Under the pieces are notes generated by a model. That model searched no databases and was not told the DNA's origin. It saw only the letters and a list, made by a program, of their open reading frames with translations. The position numbers were made by a program, and so were the translations under genes. Shown here in pieces: positions 4,902 through 5,636 of a DNA stretch of 5,636 nucleotides (position 1 is its first letter; each line of letters opens with the position of its first letter). The DNA comes from a bacterium (GTDB taxonomy: Archaea > Thermoplasmatota > Thermoplasmata > Lutacidiplasmatales > UBA184), in the NCBI GenBank assembly GCA_021832495.1, contig JAKBKR010000153.1, forward strand, positions 1-5,636. Direction: 5' to 3'.

Positions 4902-5636
4902 CGGGGCGCGGAGAGCTTTCGCCCGAGGATGAGCTCCTGGATCTCCGTGGTACCCTCCACGATCGTGAGTACCCGCGCGTCCCGGAATACGCACTCAGCG
5001 GCGGCGCGCTCGTCCGGATCCGTCGAGAGTTCCGCCGTGAAGTCGTACGCCCGGCGCGCCACATCGAACGCTACCTGGGAGCAGAACAATTTGGCGGCGG
5101 AGGCCGCCAGACCATAGTCCTCCCCCGCATCCTTCAATTTCGCAGCCCGGTCGACCAGGGCAGAAGCGGCCTCGACGGATACATGGGCTCGGGCGAGGAC
5201 GCTCTTACGCCAATCTTCGGATCCCGTCCGGACCCGGGATGAAAGGAGAGCGAGGGCCGCCCGGGCAACCCCGAGCGAGGTGGCGGATATTCCTACGCGG
5301 CCGCCCTCGAGTGCCGTCATGGCGATCTCGAATCCCCTTCCTTCGGGTCCCAGCATGGACGATCCCTCGACTCGGCATCCATCGAACAAGAGCTCGGTGG
5401 TCTCAGATCCCAATAAGCCCAGCTTCTCCAATCGTTTCGTTACGGAGAAGCCGGGCGTCCCGTGTTCGACCAGGAAGCAACTGATCCCCTTGGCCTCCAA
5501 GTCCGGGTCCCGAGTGGCGAACACAAGCACGATGCGGGCCGCGCCTCCGTTCGTGATGAAGATCTTGGAGCCATCCAAGCGCACCTGGTCTCCTTCCCGA
5601 GCGTACCGGGTGGTGAGGTGTTGGGCATCGGACCCG
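4892..5636 (-). CDS. Acyl-CoA dehydrogenase-like protein, C-terminal part
   Basis: This is the last 247 residues of a second acyl-CoA dehydrogenase family protein; the gene enters from the right edge, so its start is missing. The visible part opens with GSDAQHL, the end of the family's EPGxGSD motif. GSKIFITNGG (22-31, flavin contact), FEIAMTALEGGRVGI (102-116) and VEGTTEIQ (226-233) with the expected catalytic Glu227 follow. Two family motifs are lost: the Arg-x-x-Phe-Gly segment is replaced by RVRTGSEDW (134-142), and the Gln-x-x-Gly-Gly-x-Gly segment by FTAELSTDP (199-207). Both normally touch the FAD of the neighbouring subunit. It may therefore act in a heteromeric dehydrogenase with a second subunit, or on an unusual substrate. 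It is on the opposite strand from the acd-etf operon, so it is regulated separately, and it is clearly not a recent copy of the first dehydrogenase. Confidence 0.92.
   Translation of the reverse strand, partial: GSDAQHLTTRYAREGDQVRLDGSKIFITNGGAARIVLVFATRDPDLEAKGISCFLVEHGTPGFSVTKRLEKLGLLGSETTELLFDGCRVEGSSMLGPEGRGFEIAMTALEGGRVGISATSLGVARAALALLSSRVRTGSEDWRKSVLARAHVSVEAASALVDRAAKLKDAGEDYGLAASAAKLFCSQVAFDVARRAYDFTAELSTDPDERAAAECVFRDARVLTIVEGTTEIQELILGRKLSAPRAR

Overview
The window looks like a piece of a GC-rich archaeal chromosome carrying fatty-acid (acyl-CoA) oxidation genes. The archaeal reading rests on three things. There is a membrane protein of the DUF981 type, which I remember as mostly archaeal. 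The likely promoters consist of a lone AT-rich TATA-like box in otherwise GC-rich DNA. That box sits about 30 nt upstream of the start codon at two genes, the geometry of archaeal leaderless transcripts. A member of the Thermoplasmatota would fit, but this is a guess from gene content and style, with no marker gene to test it.

Layout. Positions 1-74 hold a promoter region with two inverted repeats, one lying directly over the TATA-like box. A compact + strand operon follows: a medium-chain-type acyl-CoA dehydrogenase (75-1226), then etfB (1234-2037) and etfA (2034-3038), with a 7-nt gap and a 4-nt ATGA overlap. A strong GC hairpin follows etfA. Positions 3039-3320 hold a second promoter region with a 7-bp dyad, a TATA-like box and perhaps a 25-codon leader ORF. 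Next come a six-helix DUF981-like membrane protein (3321-4115) and a terminator-like hairpin with a T run. About 380-450 nt then contain no recognisable gene but do contain a second strong hairpin and a possible 60-codon ORF. A DUF167/YggU-family protein follows (4574-4873, or from 4478). Convergent to it, on the - strand, is the C-terminal part of a second, divergent acyl-CoA dehydrogenase that runs off the right edge (4892-5636).

How the genes work together. The first dehydrogenase would make the 2,3-double bond in acyl-CoA and pass the electrons to the FAD of the EtfA/EtfB heterodimer. EtfB keeps the loop that in mammalian ETF docks onto acyl-CoA dehydrogenases. The membrane acceptor of ETF (an ETF:quinone oxidoreductase or similar) and the rest of beta-oxidation are not in the window. 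The DUF981 and DUF167 genes have no evident link to this pathway.

I see no mobile element, CRISPR array, tRNA or rRNA, and no clearly new multi-gene system. The most interesting points are the TATA-centred palindrome before the operon, the competing hairpins at the etfB/etfA junction, the loss of FAD-contact motifs in the second dehydrogenase, and the structured leader before the DUF167 gene.
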